DNA of 64,000 nt from Sapria himalayana (GCA_029783825.1 JAREIK010000801.1:9870891-9934890); one strand, 5' to 3'. Positions 45,771-58,419 are shown, counted from the first letter of the stretch. Numbers and translations: made by a program. The notes: generated from the sequence alone by a model not told the origin.

Positions 45771-47000
45771 CTAATCTCTTTTAAATCTTTTAGCCTTTCT
45801 TTTTTTCAATTCTTCAATTTCCTTTTGTATTTCTTTATTCTTTTGTTGTATCTCCTCAATTTTCATTTGCAATGAATCTTGAATATCCAACATCTCCTCG
45901 TAAGTTCTCATCAAACATGTTATTGTAATTGGAATATCATGATGAAAAACTCCAAATAGAACCTGGATATAATGTAGATGCATGGATACCTAGACTATAC
46001 ACTCATCATTTTTTCGGCTCTACTCCTATAGCCTGAAGGTAAATATGCACAACATCAATATATTGCATCTCTGTAGAATGATCTATCAATTGTGAAGCAA
46101 TTGCAACTATATTTTTTATAGCTACCTACATTTGTTAATATACAACATACCGTATCAATTTGCTATATTATAAGAAATTTTATACTAGCAAAACAAACTG
46201 TCCTCTTCCTATTACAAACTATTAAAAAAAGTATTTTTATATATTTTATGAGGTATAAAAAATAAATCATTAGTTATTGTAAAAAATATATTTGAGTTTG
46301 CATTTTATTTACATTTCATGCCATAAATGAATTTTAAATTTTTCTTTCTTTTAGTATTTTCAATTATAAAATTAAACTACAAGTACAAATGAGAACCTCA
46401 TATTTATATCATTTGAGCACTTATCCACAAATGATCTATCATTCTTCTTGTGCATTCGCTAAATACCTCAAATGGTATTGATAGATGTCCCAATTCAGCC
46501 ACCTACAAATTTAAAATTAGTTACTATTAAGGTATATCATTCATTATAACACAAATATTATCCTTTTGATAATAAAAATATGAATAATAACAAAAAATAA
46601 ATGATAGTTATACCAGACCTACCGAATATTGGTAGGTCTCCTTTGAACCTCCAATGTGTGGTGAAGGTCTTGATCACCTACTTGCTTTTTCTGATCGAAG
46701 ATTGTGTGAGGTCACCTAGGACAAGGCTTTGAACTCCTCACTATTTTAGTAATCCCACCACTTTATCCAAACACCAAGGGGGACACTATCTTACTTTGCA
46801 TCTTTACCATATTTTTTTCTTTATTTGACAAACTTGTCATTGTATCACACACTTGCCATATGTTTTATTGTATCCTTCATGAATGCCACCAAAGCATTAT
46901 TCCATTTGTATTTTTTCTGCAAAAATCAAATAAAACATTAACATATTATAATGCATTAATTTCAATAGTATATCATATTGTACCAAAATGAAAAAAAAAA
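45771..47000 (-). pseudogene. CACTA-associated transposase (PF03004-type) relic
   Basis: At 46600-46760 the minus strand gives a decayed WIKWWDY-NSEEFKALS and HIGGSKETY, resembling the WWKSEEFKK and HTGGSKSF blocks of the plant Ptta/En-Spm transposase family. At 45771-45983 is a charged coiled coil (EEMLDIQDSLQMKIEEIQQK, then a Lys-rich end), as found at the C-terminus of such proteins. Stops occur between these pieces. No TNP2-type catalytic transposase was recognised in the rest of the element. Confidence 0.6.
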
Positions 47001-49300
47001 TAAATGCATCAGAGATTTACCTAAATTTTCTAATAAAATTCTTTCATACTAGGCGGTACTTTGCTCCACTTTATTCACTCCGTAACTAGTTTCTCCTTAA
47101 ATATCTTCTCGATTATACGAGATTTAGAAGAAATAAACTTGTAAGTAATTTAAAATCATCACGTACATATACATATAAACAAAATACAATTTTTTTTATA
47201 CTTTGTTAAAATTTACTTTTAATATTATTAATGATAATATTCAATTAGTAGCAGTATAATATGTTGTTATTATTGTAAAAAACATATATTTAAAAATTGT
47301 GATATATTTTTTATTTTCATTCACATTTCTTTTTATATTTAATTTAAAAGAAAAAAAAGAAAATTGATAAAGACTGAATTTAGTAAATTTAAGAATGCTC
47401 TATACTATTTATTGTCAAATGTGGGCTGAATAAAGATTTTTTCATTGTTTGGCATGTAAATTAAGGATTGTGAATATCCTATGGGTGCCATTACTATAGT
47501 ACCAATGCATGGGTCTCCTAATATTGGTCGACAAGAACTATATGTATCTTCTGATGAAGAATGAGATGAAGATAGAATATTTGTGGTAGTAAATTCATGT
47601 GTGACATGATGAGGTAATGCCAAAGTTACCTTTGTATGTGTAGAAGAATGAAGAAAGACATTTGTAGTATTGTCGTCACTGAATACATGAAGATACATTG
47701 ACTTTCTTTGCCCTTTCGTACACTTTGAGAACCTTGGCCATTTGAATGATTATCTTTATATCTAAATCAAGTTACATGAATATTGAAATATATAGAGGTA
47801 ATAAAAACATTATATGAAATGTCAAAATAACATAACTTAATGAAAAATACATTGACATTAGAAAAAAGCAATTAAAATATTTTGATTTAACATCCACTTA
47901 TTAATAATCACAAAAAAATGAGAAAATAACAAGGCAGTCAATTAATTTCTAGTCATCATCAAAACTTTCTAAAAAATCTTTATCTACATATTCATCATCA
48001 TCTAATCCTACAATTAATTCTTTCTTATTTTCTTTTTCAACATTGTTATCATCAATGTCCAAATAATTTTCACTTTTACCAAGTAAAGTTTGAAGGCCAT
48101 CATCTACCATCACGAACGATTGAATTAACTTCTATATTATTCTCTTGAAATACTAATACATGTGATAAATTGATCATAACATCCTTTTCAACAATTTCTC
48201 CATGTTTAGTTGTTTCTCTAACAAATATTTGTTTTATGTTTATATCGAACATAATAGTCGCTAACAAATAAAATTTTTACAATATAATATCATATTGTAT
48301 CCACAATATGAAAACTCTAATTTTGACATTTAATAGTATTTCATGGACTTCTTATTTTTGTTTCATCCAATAATTCTGGCTTTTTTTCAGCAAAGTTAGT
48401 AAATTCCTCAATTCCTTTACAAATTCATCACTTAAAAACTTATCTTTTAGTCTTATATTCATCCATTCATGATCAGGTCATACATTGTTTTCTATTCCTA
48501 TAACACATAACATTAATATTTCTAGAATTATAATAATATATATAGAGATATGTTTGTAATAAATATGTAATATTTTTATGAAATTACATAAATCAAATAA
48601 ATAAGTTGTAGTAAAATAAGTATTAGATAATTTTGGACTAAAATCAAAAAAGGTAGGTTGTTCCAATGTAATTTTATCAATTAGTTATATCTAAGTATTC
48701 GAATTTCATACTCTGCTTTTATTTTTTTCCATTATTATTGTTATTACAGATGAACATTTAGTAATTGTTTTAGCAATAATAAATTGTTTATTATTAAGGT
48801 TACTCTATTAATATGAGTTATTCAATTCTGAAATTATTAAATATCATTTATTTTGAGTAAGACAACTAAATGCAATATAAATTGGTGATATTAACTATAG
48901 GTCAATAACAAAATACATAAAACTATCAAAAATCAATTAGGTTACAAAAAAATTTTACAAATAATAGTATAAGGAAAAAATGTAAAAAAATGTAAAAAAT
49001 TTATAATATATTTATTATATTTATAATAATTCATCAAAACAATCAAATACAACTTAATATACATGTTATAAATGGATAAAAACTTCATGTAACATGAAAA
49101 TGTACAAATGTGGGTATTCCCAAATACAATACATATAAAAAATAAAAAAAATAATACTTTCATACCTATATTTTGAATGAAAATTGTGTCGAACAATATA
49201 TAGAGGATAGGCAATCCAAACATGAATTGGACAAAATCACAATAAAACCAAAAAATCCTCAAAACCCTAAGAAAACTTCAAAGTTTCGAAGTGGTTTTCC
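47001..49300. other. Interior of the CACTA element without recognised genes
   Basis: Open readings exist on the minus strand (for example 47405-47698), but none resembles a known family. An acidic Asp/Glu-rich stretch is readable at about 47950-48120 on the minus strand. Confidence 0.45.
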
Positions 49301-49834
49301 AAAATTAATTATTATATTTTAGCAACAGAATTTAATTGCATCGCTAAGAATGTGATGGAATGACTTTATGTCGCATAATCATTTAAATTTATATAACGAT
49401 GAATTTAATATCCCTTGCAAAAATAGAAACGGATATGATTTCTATTTTTAATTATAAACAGATGCAAATATTTTTGTTGCTAAATTCCAAATAAGCATAT
49501 TTGTTTCTCGCTTTGCGGATCATTTAGTGACAAAATAAAAAACTCAAAATTTTTCGTGGCTAAATAGCTACGGAAATTTTATCCGTTTCAATCTTTTCCT
49601 GGTTTTGTTTTTTCATTTTCTAATCGATTTCTAATTTTTGAAATAGATTTAGGCAATTCTATTTTTTATTTCTAAATGGTTTATTTCTTATAGTGACAAG
49701 AGGTGACTATGAGTTGCAAACGTAGAGAATCTAAAGATATATTTTCAAAATCTCCATCTTAAAACTTATCTCTAAATGCAAATGATGTAATCCATATGTA
49801 TTATCATGAGAAGGGTTTCAAGCCCCCAACACAC

Positions 49835-50005
49835 ACACAGCTCAGTGGTCAAAGCAGGTTAGGCCCTCATTCTAATAGTACAAGTAAATTAATGATTGGT
49901 AAATACATTTCTGGGGAAGCATATTTGACATCTCTAAGGTTCAAACTTGTGTCCCAGTGTTGAGCGATCTTGCTCTTTGTCAGTAGGACTATCATACTAT
50001 TTGTT
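49835..50005 (+). mobile_element. SINE-like family B, copy 2
   Basis: CAGCTCAGTGGTCAAAGCAG matches a tRNA D-arm/box A, and AAGGTTCAAACTTGTG a box B about 100 bp later. It ends TTGTCAGTAGGACTATCATAC, as in the other two copies. Confidence 0.65.
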
Positions 50006-50017
50006 TCATACATATAT

Positions 50018-50275
50018 ATATAGTTTATATATGCTTATAAAAAATTATATACTTTGATATACTTTTATATAAGTTTATAAATATTTATATAAGTTTAATA
50101 TATGTTTATAAATATGTATATACTTTTATATATGTTTATAAATATTTATATAAGTTTATATATGTTTATAAACATTTATATAAGTTTATAAACATATATT
50201 AATTTGTATATAAGGTTACTTAAGTTTATATATGTTTAAATATTTATATAAATGTGTATGTGCATATATATATAT
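50018..50275. repeat. Degenerate TATATAAG/TTTATAAA tandem repeats
   Basis: Units of GTTTATAAATATTTATATAA type repeat about nine times with variation. Confidence 0.8.
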
Positions 50276-50317
50276 AATAATTTTATTTTGTTTATTTATA
50301 TACAAATCTATCTTACC

Positions 50318-50485
50318 AATGGCATGGTAGTTGGATTAGTGAGATGAGGAATGCATAATCTTTGAGTTGCAGGTTCGATCTTCACCAACCACCCGCTACT
50401 ACTGGTATAGGGTTGTCACATTTTTTCCCAAGGTCTAGGTGGTTGTCCAATGACCCAATTGGGGGGCTCTCACATGGTATAAAAA
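50318..50485 (+). mobile_element. tRNA-derived SINE, family C
   Basis: TGGCATGGTAGTTGGATTAG fits box A and GGTTCGATCTTCACC box B, about 45 bp apart as in tRNA genes. The body ends in ATAAAAAAACAC and runs into a CA microsatellite (50504-50530). Only one copy was found here. Confidence 0.66.
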
Positions 50486-50503
50486 AACACACACGCACAC
50501 ACT

Positions 50504-50530
<27 letters not shown>
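50504..50530. repeat. (CA)n microsatellite at a SINE tail
   Basis: About 13 CA units. Confidence 0.93.
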
Positions 50531-50535
<5 letters not shown>

Positions 50536-50539
50536 ACAC

Positions 50540-51030
50540 ATATATGTACACACGCATTTTCAAAATGTTTTTAAATATGTTATTATTTCCAAAATAGTTA
50601 GACAACTTTTTGTTTTTTAGACAACTTTGAGTTGCAAGTGGATGGTATTTTTGCTTTTACAATTTATAGTATACCAAAATGCAAAAACTTTATATGTTAG
50701 TGTACTTTTTACTAAATATAAAAAATTTGGTTTTTTTTTTCAATAAATATTTTCTATATATGTATCAAACCATAAAATTTTGAAATCTCAAAACTTATTG
50801 TGTTTTCGAAAAATTATTATTTTTATCTCACATCATGAAATAAATAATTAAATTAGGTTTTTTTTTCACTTAAGATTTTTTATACTATTACGACTAATTT
50901 TATACATATTAAATCTATTCCGACTAATTTTATACTTGTTAAATCTATTTCCATTAATTTTTCAAAATCTATTCCCATCCCACTAATTATTTACCATACC
51001 AACACCCTAATACATTCAAGCCTTCCTTTA
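50540..51030. other. No feature seen
   Basis: AT-rich sequence left of the truncated end of Copia C3. TTCCGACTAATTTTATAC occurs twice near 50890-50940 as a short tandem. Confidence 0.5.
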
Positions 51031-51035
51031 TATGT

Positions 51036-53715
51036 AGTGTGGCTTTCTAGCTAATTACAGAACCACAAATAGTGAAGACATAGCCAGTCATTGACCGTCT
51101 ACTGTCAACATCTCCTGCATAGTCCGAATCAGAATATCCTGCCAGCAAGAGTTCAGATTCATTACCAAATATCAGACCAACATCAGAAGTCCCCTTTAGA
51201 TACCTAAGTATCCTTTTAATAGCTTTCTAGTGCTCTTGACTAGGATTTATCATAAACACAATAGTCATGGTCACACCTATTGTATCCATAACTAGTCATG
51301 AAATAGTCAAATCTTTTGTACCACTTACGAGGAGACTGCTTAAGTCCATAAAGGGACTTCAGAAGCTTGCACACATGGGTTTCCTTGCCTGATACCTCAA
51401 AACCCTCATGCTGGCTCATGGAGATCTCTTCATCGAGATCTCCATGATGAAAAGCAGTTTTGACATCTAGTTGCTCAAGTTCAAGCTTCTGATATGCTAC
51501 TAATGCTATAAGCACTCTGATTGAGGTATGTCTAACTACATAAGAGAATATCTCATTGTAGTCAACACCCTCTTTCTGACTGAACCCTCTTGCAACTAGA
51601 CGTGCCTTAAACTTTAAACCACCAGCATTTGAGGCATCTTCTTTCTTCTTGAAAACCCATTTGCAAGACACTATTTTTCTCCCCTTTGGTTTAGGTACAA
51701 TGATCCAGGTACCATTCTTATGAAGAGACTCAATTTCTTCATTCATGGCAACCAACCATGACTCAGACTCAGGACAATTAACAGCATTTCTGAAGGAGGA
51801 TGGTTCATGAATGTCAATTTCTTCGGCAACTTGTAGGGCAAATCCTACAAACTCATCAAAGCCTAATCTCAAAGGAGGACCTATGTTTACCCTCCTTTGT
51901 CTATCCCTTGCAATGCAATAGGAAGTATACTTTTTAGGTGCAGTTTCAGGATCAGGTTCAATAACAGATTCAGGATCATTTTCATGATCAACTATTATTT
52001 GTCTAGAGACAACAGGTATCCTTCCTGGAGCAATAGAATCAGATTTTAGCTCCACCTTAATTTCAGCTTGAGGAACATCAGATAGCTGAATAGGACTAGG
52101 TACTTGTTTCAGAATGACACTCTCGTCGAAGGTAACACTCCTAGAGAGTATAACTCGCTTTTCAGATTGTGACCAGATACATAATCCTTTGACTCCATCA
52201 CCATAACCAACAAATATTACCTTGCGTGCCCGAGGTTCAAGCTTACCATCATTTACATGATAGTAGGCATTATACCCGAACACCTTCAGATTGGAATAAT
52301 CTGCAGGTTTACCATTCCACACTTCAAATGGAATTTTAAAGTTAATTCCACTATGTTGCGATCTGTTTATCAGATGGCATGCTGTATTAAACAGCTTCAG
52401 CTCAAAACTTTTTGTCTAAGCCTGATTGAGAGAGCATACATCTTGTTCTCTCCAGAAAAGTTTGGTTTATTCTTTCAATAATGTCATTTTGCTGAGGAGT
52501 GTCCCTAACAGTCTTGTGTCAAGCTATACCTTTGTCCTTACAGAATTCCTCAAATTCTGACGAACAAAATTCTAGACCATTATCTGTTTGTAATAGTTTA
52601 ACCTTCTTTTGTGTTTGGTTTTCTACTAGGCTAATCCACTGCTTAAACTTAATAAAAGTTTCAGATTTATGTTTCATCATGAATACCCAGGACATCCTGG
52701 AGTAATCATCAACTAAACATAAATAGAATCGGGCACCTCCAAGAGATATAACTCTAGAAGGGCCCCAACATTCAGCATGGATATAATCCAAAATACTTTT
52801 AGTGCAGTGGATAGCCTTACTGAACTTATCTCTATGTTTCTTACCAAAAACACAATGATCACAGAAATTTAATTTACAAACTTTATGACCAATAAGAAGA
52901 TTAAGATCAGAAAGAATTTTCATACATTTCTCTCCCATATGTGCTAGCTGCATGTGCAACAGCCTGGTAAGATGATCTTCATCTTCAGATGTAGGCTCTC
53001 CGGACGTAACAGTAATAGCCCCTGTCACTATGGAACCAATCAGTGTATAAAGTGTTCCACTCTTCTGCCCTTTCAGAATAACATCATTCCTTTGGTGAAT
53101 ATTCAGTGTGCTCTCTCCACCACTGAATGTGCATCCCTGATCATCCAGAACACCAAGGGAAATGAGATTCATAGTCATCTCAGGAACATATCTCACATTA
53201 GACAGTGAGATACTTTGGCCATCATATGATCTGATTCTAACTGTCCCGATTCCAACAATCTTGCAAGGTTGATTGTTCCCCACCATAGCATGGCCAGCTT
53301 CCTTTACATCATACTTGCTGAACCACTCCAAGTGTGTGCTGATGTGAAAAGAAGCACCAGAATCCAAAATCCAAGAATCTGACCTTGTAACCATTGTGGA
53401 GGTTACCAGCACAAGGTCATCTCCATCATCCAGATCATCAAATGCTATGGCAGTAGTAGGTGGGGGTCTAGGCTGAACCTGCTGTTCTAGCCTTGCTTTC
53501 TTCTTTGGGCACTCAGTTTTCCAATGCCCCTTTTGTTTATAGTAGTGACATGTGTCACTCTCATTGGATCTCTTCTGAAGCTTGTTTCTCTTCTTCTTAA
53601 ATGAAGGAGGTTGTGGCTTCCTGTTTGTCACCACCAATCCTGCAGGTAGCAGCTCTGTTCTTATAATGGTAGCCTTCTGCCTCATCTCTCTAGAGTGTAG
53701 GGAAGATCTAACATC
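51036..53715 (-). pseudogene. Copia C3 pol, with deleted RT core
   Basis: Minus strand, in copia order: zinc knuckle CHYYKQKGHWKTEC near 53510-53555, protease WILDSGASFHIS near 53340-53380, GAG-pre-integrase RLLHMQLAHMGEK and CDHCVFGKKH, integrase (LVDDYSRMSWVF, LQTDNGLEF), then after a frame change RT with WVFKKKEDA, LVARGFSQKEGVDYNEIF and LDVKTAFHHGDLDEEISM. At about 51240 it jumps from DHDYCVYDKS to RNase H sequence (YLKG, GYSDSDYAGDVDSRRSMTGY), so the part with the YVDD box is missing. It ends near 51036 before the last RNase H residues; there is no 3' LTR. Stops include a TGA for Arg in the integrase (52519). Confidence 0.93.
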
Positions 53716-54249
53716 CTATAGAGTGATCTCTTCCTTCCCCACTATAAGTGATTCAACAAAATTTTTATAGGAAGGAGGAAGGGAGACTAGGAGCAGAAGT
53801 GCGGCATCCTCATCCTCCACCTTAGCATCCACACGCTTAAGGTCCATGAGGATGCTGTTGAGATCATCCAGATGCTTCTTTAAGGATGTTCTCTCTTGCA
53901 TTCTTAAAGTAAATAGTCTCCTCTTCAACAGAAGCTTGTTGGTCAGAGACTTGGTCATATACAGTGACTCAAGCTTGAGCCACAATCCTGCAGCAGATTC
54001 ATCATCTGCCACCTCAGCTATGACCTCATCAGACAAGCTCAACAGAATGGTAGAGTGAGCTTTCTCTTCACGTCTCCATGTCTCTGCCTCTGTAATTCCA
54101 AGGGCAGGGGCAGTGCTAGCACCCACACCATGAACAAGTGGACTCCAGATGTCAAAATTTTTCAAGTGTGCTCGCATTTTAATTTGCCACATACTGAAAC
54201 CATTTCGTTTATTAAAATTTTCAATTGTTGTGTTTATGGTTCCGACCAT
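53716..54249 (-). pseudogene. Copia C3 gag
   Basis: A 177-residue open reading from ATG 54247-54249 (MVGTINTTIENFNKRNGF), with NGFSMWQIKMRAHL and LLLLVSLPPSYKNFVESL typical of the copia gag (UBN2-type) domain. A TAG at 53716-53718 ends it, but the same frame continues beyond through the zinc knuckle, so the stop is probably a point mutation. Gag is otherwise intact. Confidence 0.85.
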
Positions 54250-54410
54250 TTTTCACAAATGGTTGTTTTAATTTTAGAAATCACACAGAACAGAGTAGAA
54301 TGACTGTGAATGAAATTCCGATAACGGATGTCATTTTTAACCGAAAAAAACCTCAGAGCAGAACAGATAGAGAGCAATAGAAAACTCTCCTGATAATGAA
54401 TTTCCGAAAA

Positions 54411-54424
54411 ATACTATGATACCA
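54411..54424 (-). other. Primer-binding site of Copia C3
   Basis: Minus strand TGGTATCATAGTAT two bases after the LTR end; initiator tRNA-Met-type. Confidence 0.8.
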
Positions 54425-54426
54425 AT

Positions 54427-55004
54427 TGTTAAGGATAATCCATCCCTGTTAGGTTTTCAGTTTAGCGGAAGCAGTAAAACAACAAAAGGAAACTACAACA
54501 GAAAATAAACAACAGCATTCCAATAGTTTGTATATATTCAGTTTATTCAATTCACAGCTAAATTGTCTCATGCACAGAAAGCTTAAAAAAATAGAACTAA
54601 TATATAGAACATTCACAGACCATCCAAACACACAGTATATGTGGTTCATTAGTCATTCAGCACGACTAGCTACATCCAACAGTAAACACCTATGCGTTCC
54701 AGATTATAACAAAAGCATCGTTATTACAAGTTATGCAGCAGTTGCGATAAAAATTATGTAGAGAAGAGCAGAGATGAGGAGAAACCAAAGAGTCCGATGA
54801 ACAGTACAAAAAATGCGAGCGAGCGATTAAACTTAAACAGAACAGAAACAATATATATATTGTAGTGGCCGGATCAGGTTGGATCACTCGAATGGGTCAG
54901 CTCCTCGAAAAAATTTCTGGCCCATTGACCGGGCAGCGGGACCCCTGTTATTGGGCTTTGCTAGATCCGCAAGCTCCCAATATTTGACTTCCTGCACTGA
55001 AACA
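54427..55004 (-). mobile_element. 5' LTR of Copia C3 (578 bp)
   Basis: Minus strand TGTTTCAGTGCAGG at 55004 down to CCTTAACA at 54427, giving the standard TG...CA ends next to the primer site. A TATA-like run (TATATATA at about 54851-54858) lies inside in the right place for U3. The other LTR is missing, so its age cannot be read from LTR divergence. Confidence 0.82.
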
Positions 55005-55719
55005 AATATTAAACAAAAATAATTAGTTTTAACATAAACGGAAATACAAAACATATTACACATATTCAGGACTTATGTTACCATGTTAAGAATTACAAAC
55101 ACACTTTGAAGAATTCATACAACTAATAGTTTTCAATTGAAGAACAAATGAGATGGTGAAAGCTGATTTTAAGAGAGCCCAATAAAAAAAAATTTCAATT
55201 ATTTAGGTTTCTCTTTCTTTTTATACTTGCTTCCCGAAGCCCACAAATAAAGATGATAACATGTGTCTTGTATTGTTGTTATATGCTTGTGTTGGTTCAG
55301 GTTGTGACCAAAAGATGACATCACGACATGTGAATGTCATGAATTATAAGTATTATAACATGACCTATATATATCGTGATTTATAAGTATGTTGTTGCAA
55401 CCTGTGAATATCATGACTTATAAGTATAATGTCTTATATTGCTAATTCATGCTTGTAATAGTTCATGTCATGATTAAGAGAGATGGCATCACAACATGTG
55501 AATGTCACCATTTATTAGTATAAAGTTAGGATCTATGAATGTCGAAACTTATAAGTATGTTGTTGTGACTTAACAATTTAAATAATGTAACATCAAACTC
55601 AAAAATAGTTTAGTTTTAGTGCACTCAATTCTTCATTCCTAATAATAACCACACTTTCATTTCACCGGTCATGTTAGCCACCATACAAACACTAAAAAGT
55701 AACCCTGTTTGCTGATACA
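55005..55719. other. Intergenic, with a degenerate tandem repeat at 55290-55565
   Basis: ACATGTGAATGTCATGAATTATAAGTAT-type units of roughly 50-60 bp recur about five times (55313, 55395, 55493, 55530 and others), with GTTGTTG and TATAAGTATGTTGTTG shared. No coding signal. Confidence 0.6.
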
Positions 55720-56030
55720 CACTACAAGAAAATGATGAAATAAATATAAAAAATAGATATGCTCAATTCAGTTTCTAAAATTTAGGAATGGAATTAAAAC
55801 GGGTTAGAAATTGAAAGGACACTTTCTTATAGAAATTAAAAATGGAAAAATAATTCATCGATATTAAAAGGCAAGGATTTCACATTATATAAACAAAATT
55901 AGAAATTGAAGTAGTGATGGAAATTGAAACGATTTAACCTTCCATCACAAGATTGTTGGCAAATTACTTTGCATGGTATTTAGCAATAAAAATTTTATTT
56001 CTACACGTATAACATAGCTAATGTACATTA
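55720..56030. mobile_element. Left end of a second CACTA element
   Basis: CACTACAAGAAAATGATG is the canonical CACTA terminus. After it, GCTCAATTCAGTTTC and GGAATGGAATTAAAACGGG resemble the subterminal sequence of the element at 45006. No right end follows, so it is a truncated copy. Confidence 0.6.
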
Positions 56031-56103
56031 GTTATGTTATACATGAAAAATCCAATATATATGTGTGTGTGTGTGTATAATTTTTAAAAACCATACATTT
56101 GAT

Positions 56104-56285
56104 CAATGATAAAAATTTCCGATATATCTATAAATTCTAAGTATCGATATATTCATTAATACCAATATATCTATCCTTAATTGGTGCTCATATATAAATA
56201 TACACCGATATATCTTCGATATATCCGATATATCCGTAAAATCCAAGTAGCGATATATTCGTAAAAACCGATATTTTAATCCTTG
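56104..56285. mobile_element. Small MITE (182 bp) with perfect 8-bp duplication
   Basis: Flanked by CATTTGAT at 56096-56103 and 56286-56293. Ends CAATGATAAAAATTTCCGAT and the inverted ATATTTTAATCCTTG form imperfect inverted repeats (CAAGGATTAAAAT on the other strand). The body repeats CGATATATCC words, and the 8-bp duplication suggests a hAT-type origin. Its terminal repeat is unlike the TAGAGGTGTCAA family, so it would use a different transposase. Confidence 0.85.
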
Positions 56286-56539
56286 CATTTGATGTGTACA
56301 TATAGATATAGATATACATATTTATGAATAGTTATATATTTTACTATATATATGTATATGTATATATAGACTACATTATAAATACATAATTGCATATATA
56401 TATTACATAATTTATACATATATGTACATATATATATACTATATGTACTTATTTTTATGCATAGATTTATACTATACTATATGTGTGTGTATACCTACAC
56501 CATAAATACATATACAGGTATATTTAGTATGTATATATA

Positions 56540-56654
56540 TATATGTATGTACACACACACACACACATATATATATATAGTATATTTCCATATAGCATTG
56601 TATTTACACACACATAGATATACATATATGCATAAATGGTATACATATATGCAT

Positions 56655-56719
<65 letters not shown>

Positions 56720-56830
56720 GTATATATTTCCATATATATACATATATTTCCATATATGTACACACACACATATATACATATATTTCCATATAGCATTGTA
56801 TTTACACACACATAGATATACATATATGCA
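56540..56830. repeat. Compound CA/TA microsatellite cluster
   Basis: CA runs at about 56551-56566 and 56659-56708 (25 units) sit among ATATAC/TATATG repeats. A 70-bp block with TTTCCATATAGCATTGTATT is present twice (about 56585 and 56785). Open frames across it come from the repeat alone. Confidence 0.9.
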
Positions 56831-57149
56831 TAAAACATATAGTCTTTTTAAATCATATGTTTTATGTATATAAATATTTCATTTTATTTTTTTTAGATAT
56901 GCCATGCTAGAAGCCTAGAACTTTGGGAGATGTGGCAACTGACGTGAAACTAACATGATGATGACATGATAGGTGACATAATGATTACCATGGCAGCGAT
57001 GATATTTTTGGAAAATATAATAAGAAAATTATAAAAATTGATTGGGTGGGGGGGGATAAATAATTATTCAAAAGGATAAGTATAAAAACTAATTTCTCTA
57101 AATGGTGAATAAAATTGAAAATACAAATTTATTTTTTCCAATGTGACAT

Positions 57150-58350
57150 ATTGTATCTAGCCAGATCTTCTATCCTACTAGTTTTATAAATCATTTAAAT
57201 ACTCTAGTATCTTTTCTTATTAGTACACAAGGACACCCCAATTGCCCACCATCTCCATTATGGTCATGTTGAGCTAGATCATTATTAACTATTCTTGAGA
57301 TTAAATGGTTCCATTCAAATAGATAAGTGTTTCTTTGTGAAGAAGACATCACATCTAGAACATAGCTTTTGAATATGATAGAGGCAACATTGAATGAATT
57401 GAGGTAGTCTAGGCACTCCTTTAATGCAGCAAAAGATGCTAGGTCACCAACATGGTCAAGAGATGAAGGAGAAGTAAAAACACATAGTTCAAAATGGGGG
57501 ACATCATCTTTTTGCTCAAAAGAATCATGCAACATACAAGTAAATCATGATTTAGAAGAGAGAGTAAACCTATCATGATGTAGTTGTGAAATAAAAGAAG
57601 GTTAGCTCGAACCAGGGTTTGAATTTCCAATCCAAGATAGCAATGAAAATGTGCAAGATAAAGAACATGTGAATACTCTACATGTTTATGATATGAAGTC
57701 GAAAAAAAGGAGAAATACACAAATATTGATGTAGGAAAAGCTGGAGGAGAAGAAAAATAGATGTCAAGTTCATGGATATCAAAGAAAGAATATGAGTTGC
57801 AAAAGAGAAGTGCTTTGATAAGAGAACATGTTGCTTGAAGAAGATGAAGAGCAAGCAGTTGTAGAAGACATTGTTATGGAGGATCTCCATGACAAACATG
57901 AAGATCTAGTTGTTTCATAGATACAAGTTGTTGATTATAAAAAAGTTGCTTCACATGGAAGAAGAGCTTTAGGTGTTTATTTTTACATTAACATGAAAGA
58001 AGCACTGAAAGAACCAAACAATTTTGAGTTTGATTTGTCTAGTAGTTCTACTCTCATAAGAGTTGATAAAAAGGATAATTCATAGGTTAACAACTTAAAA
58101 GTTAGAGAAGACAACTCCATTGGAATCATTTGATCTTTCACTCATTTGCTTCATGTTGCTTATTTTGACTCTAACATCCATGGAAGAAGTTCTCCATCAA
58201 TAAGCATGCTATATACAAATTCAGATTGACTCACTACATCAAAGTGTCAGATCTGCCTAGGTTTGAGTAGATCAACCAAAAGAATTTTTTTTGTTACTTA
58301 TGTGATAAAGTGTGTTTGTTGTAATAAAAAATATCACCTGAACATATTCA
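57150..58350. other. Unassigned sequence with a 114-codon open reading (57191-57535, minus)
   Basis: The reading HDSFEQKDDVPHFELCVF and its continuation has no family resemblance I can name. It lacks a clear partner exon and may be chance. The surrounding sequence is less AT-rich than its neighbours, so it may be part of a decayed element. Confidence 0.25.
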
Positions 58351-58419
58351 TGCCCTCATACACAAAAGAAAAACATATTCAAACTAAATTCTATTCTGAA
58401 TTTTTTTTTCCAAAACCAT

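Larger units (their letters stand above)
45006..49695 (-). mobile_element. CACTA (En/Spm-type) transposon, 4.7 kb
   Basis: Left end CAATACAAGAAATT (one base from CACTACAAGAAATT), right end ATTTCTTATAGTG. After these, TTAGAAAT and GCCTGAATCTATTT on the left match the reverse complement of the right end with one indel. The 3-bp flanks are GCA and ACA, two of three matching. Subterminal zones contain repeated short GAAACG/CGACGGAA words, as expected for CACTA elements. Coding relics are on the minus strand. It lies inside the solo LTR. Confidence 0.78.

Noticed and set aside
50318..50400. tRNA-gene-like boxes (also at 41050 and 49842)
   Set aside because: No acceptor or anticodon stems can be drawn and the sequences are repeated or tailed, so they are SINEs rather than tRNA genes.
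56457..56873. Open readings of His/Thr/Tyr or Cys/Val repeats on both strands
   Set aside because: Products of CA/TA microsatellites only.
57191..57535. 114-codon open reading on the minus strand
   Set aside because: Not adopted as a gene: no recognisable motif, no splice partners, no upstream context; kept only as unassigned sequence.
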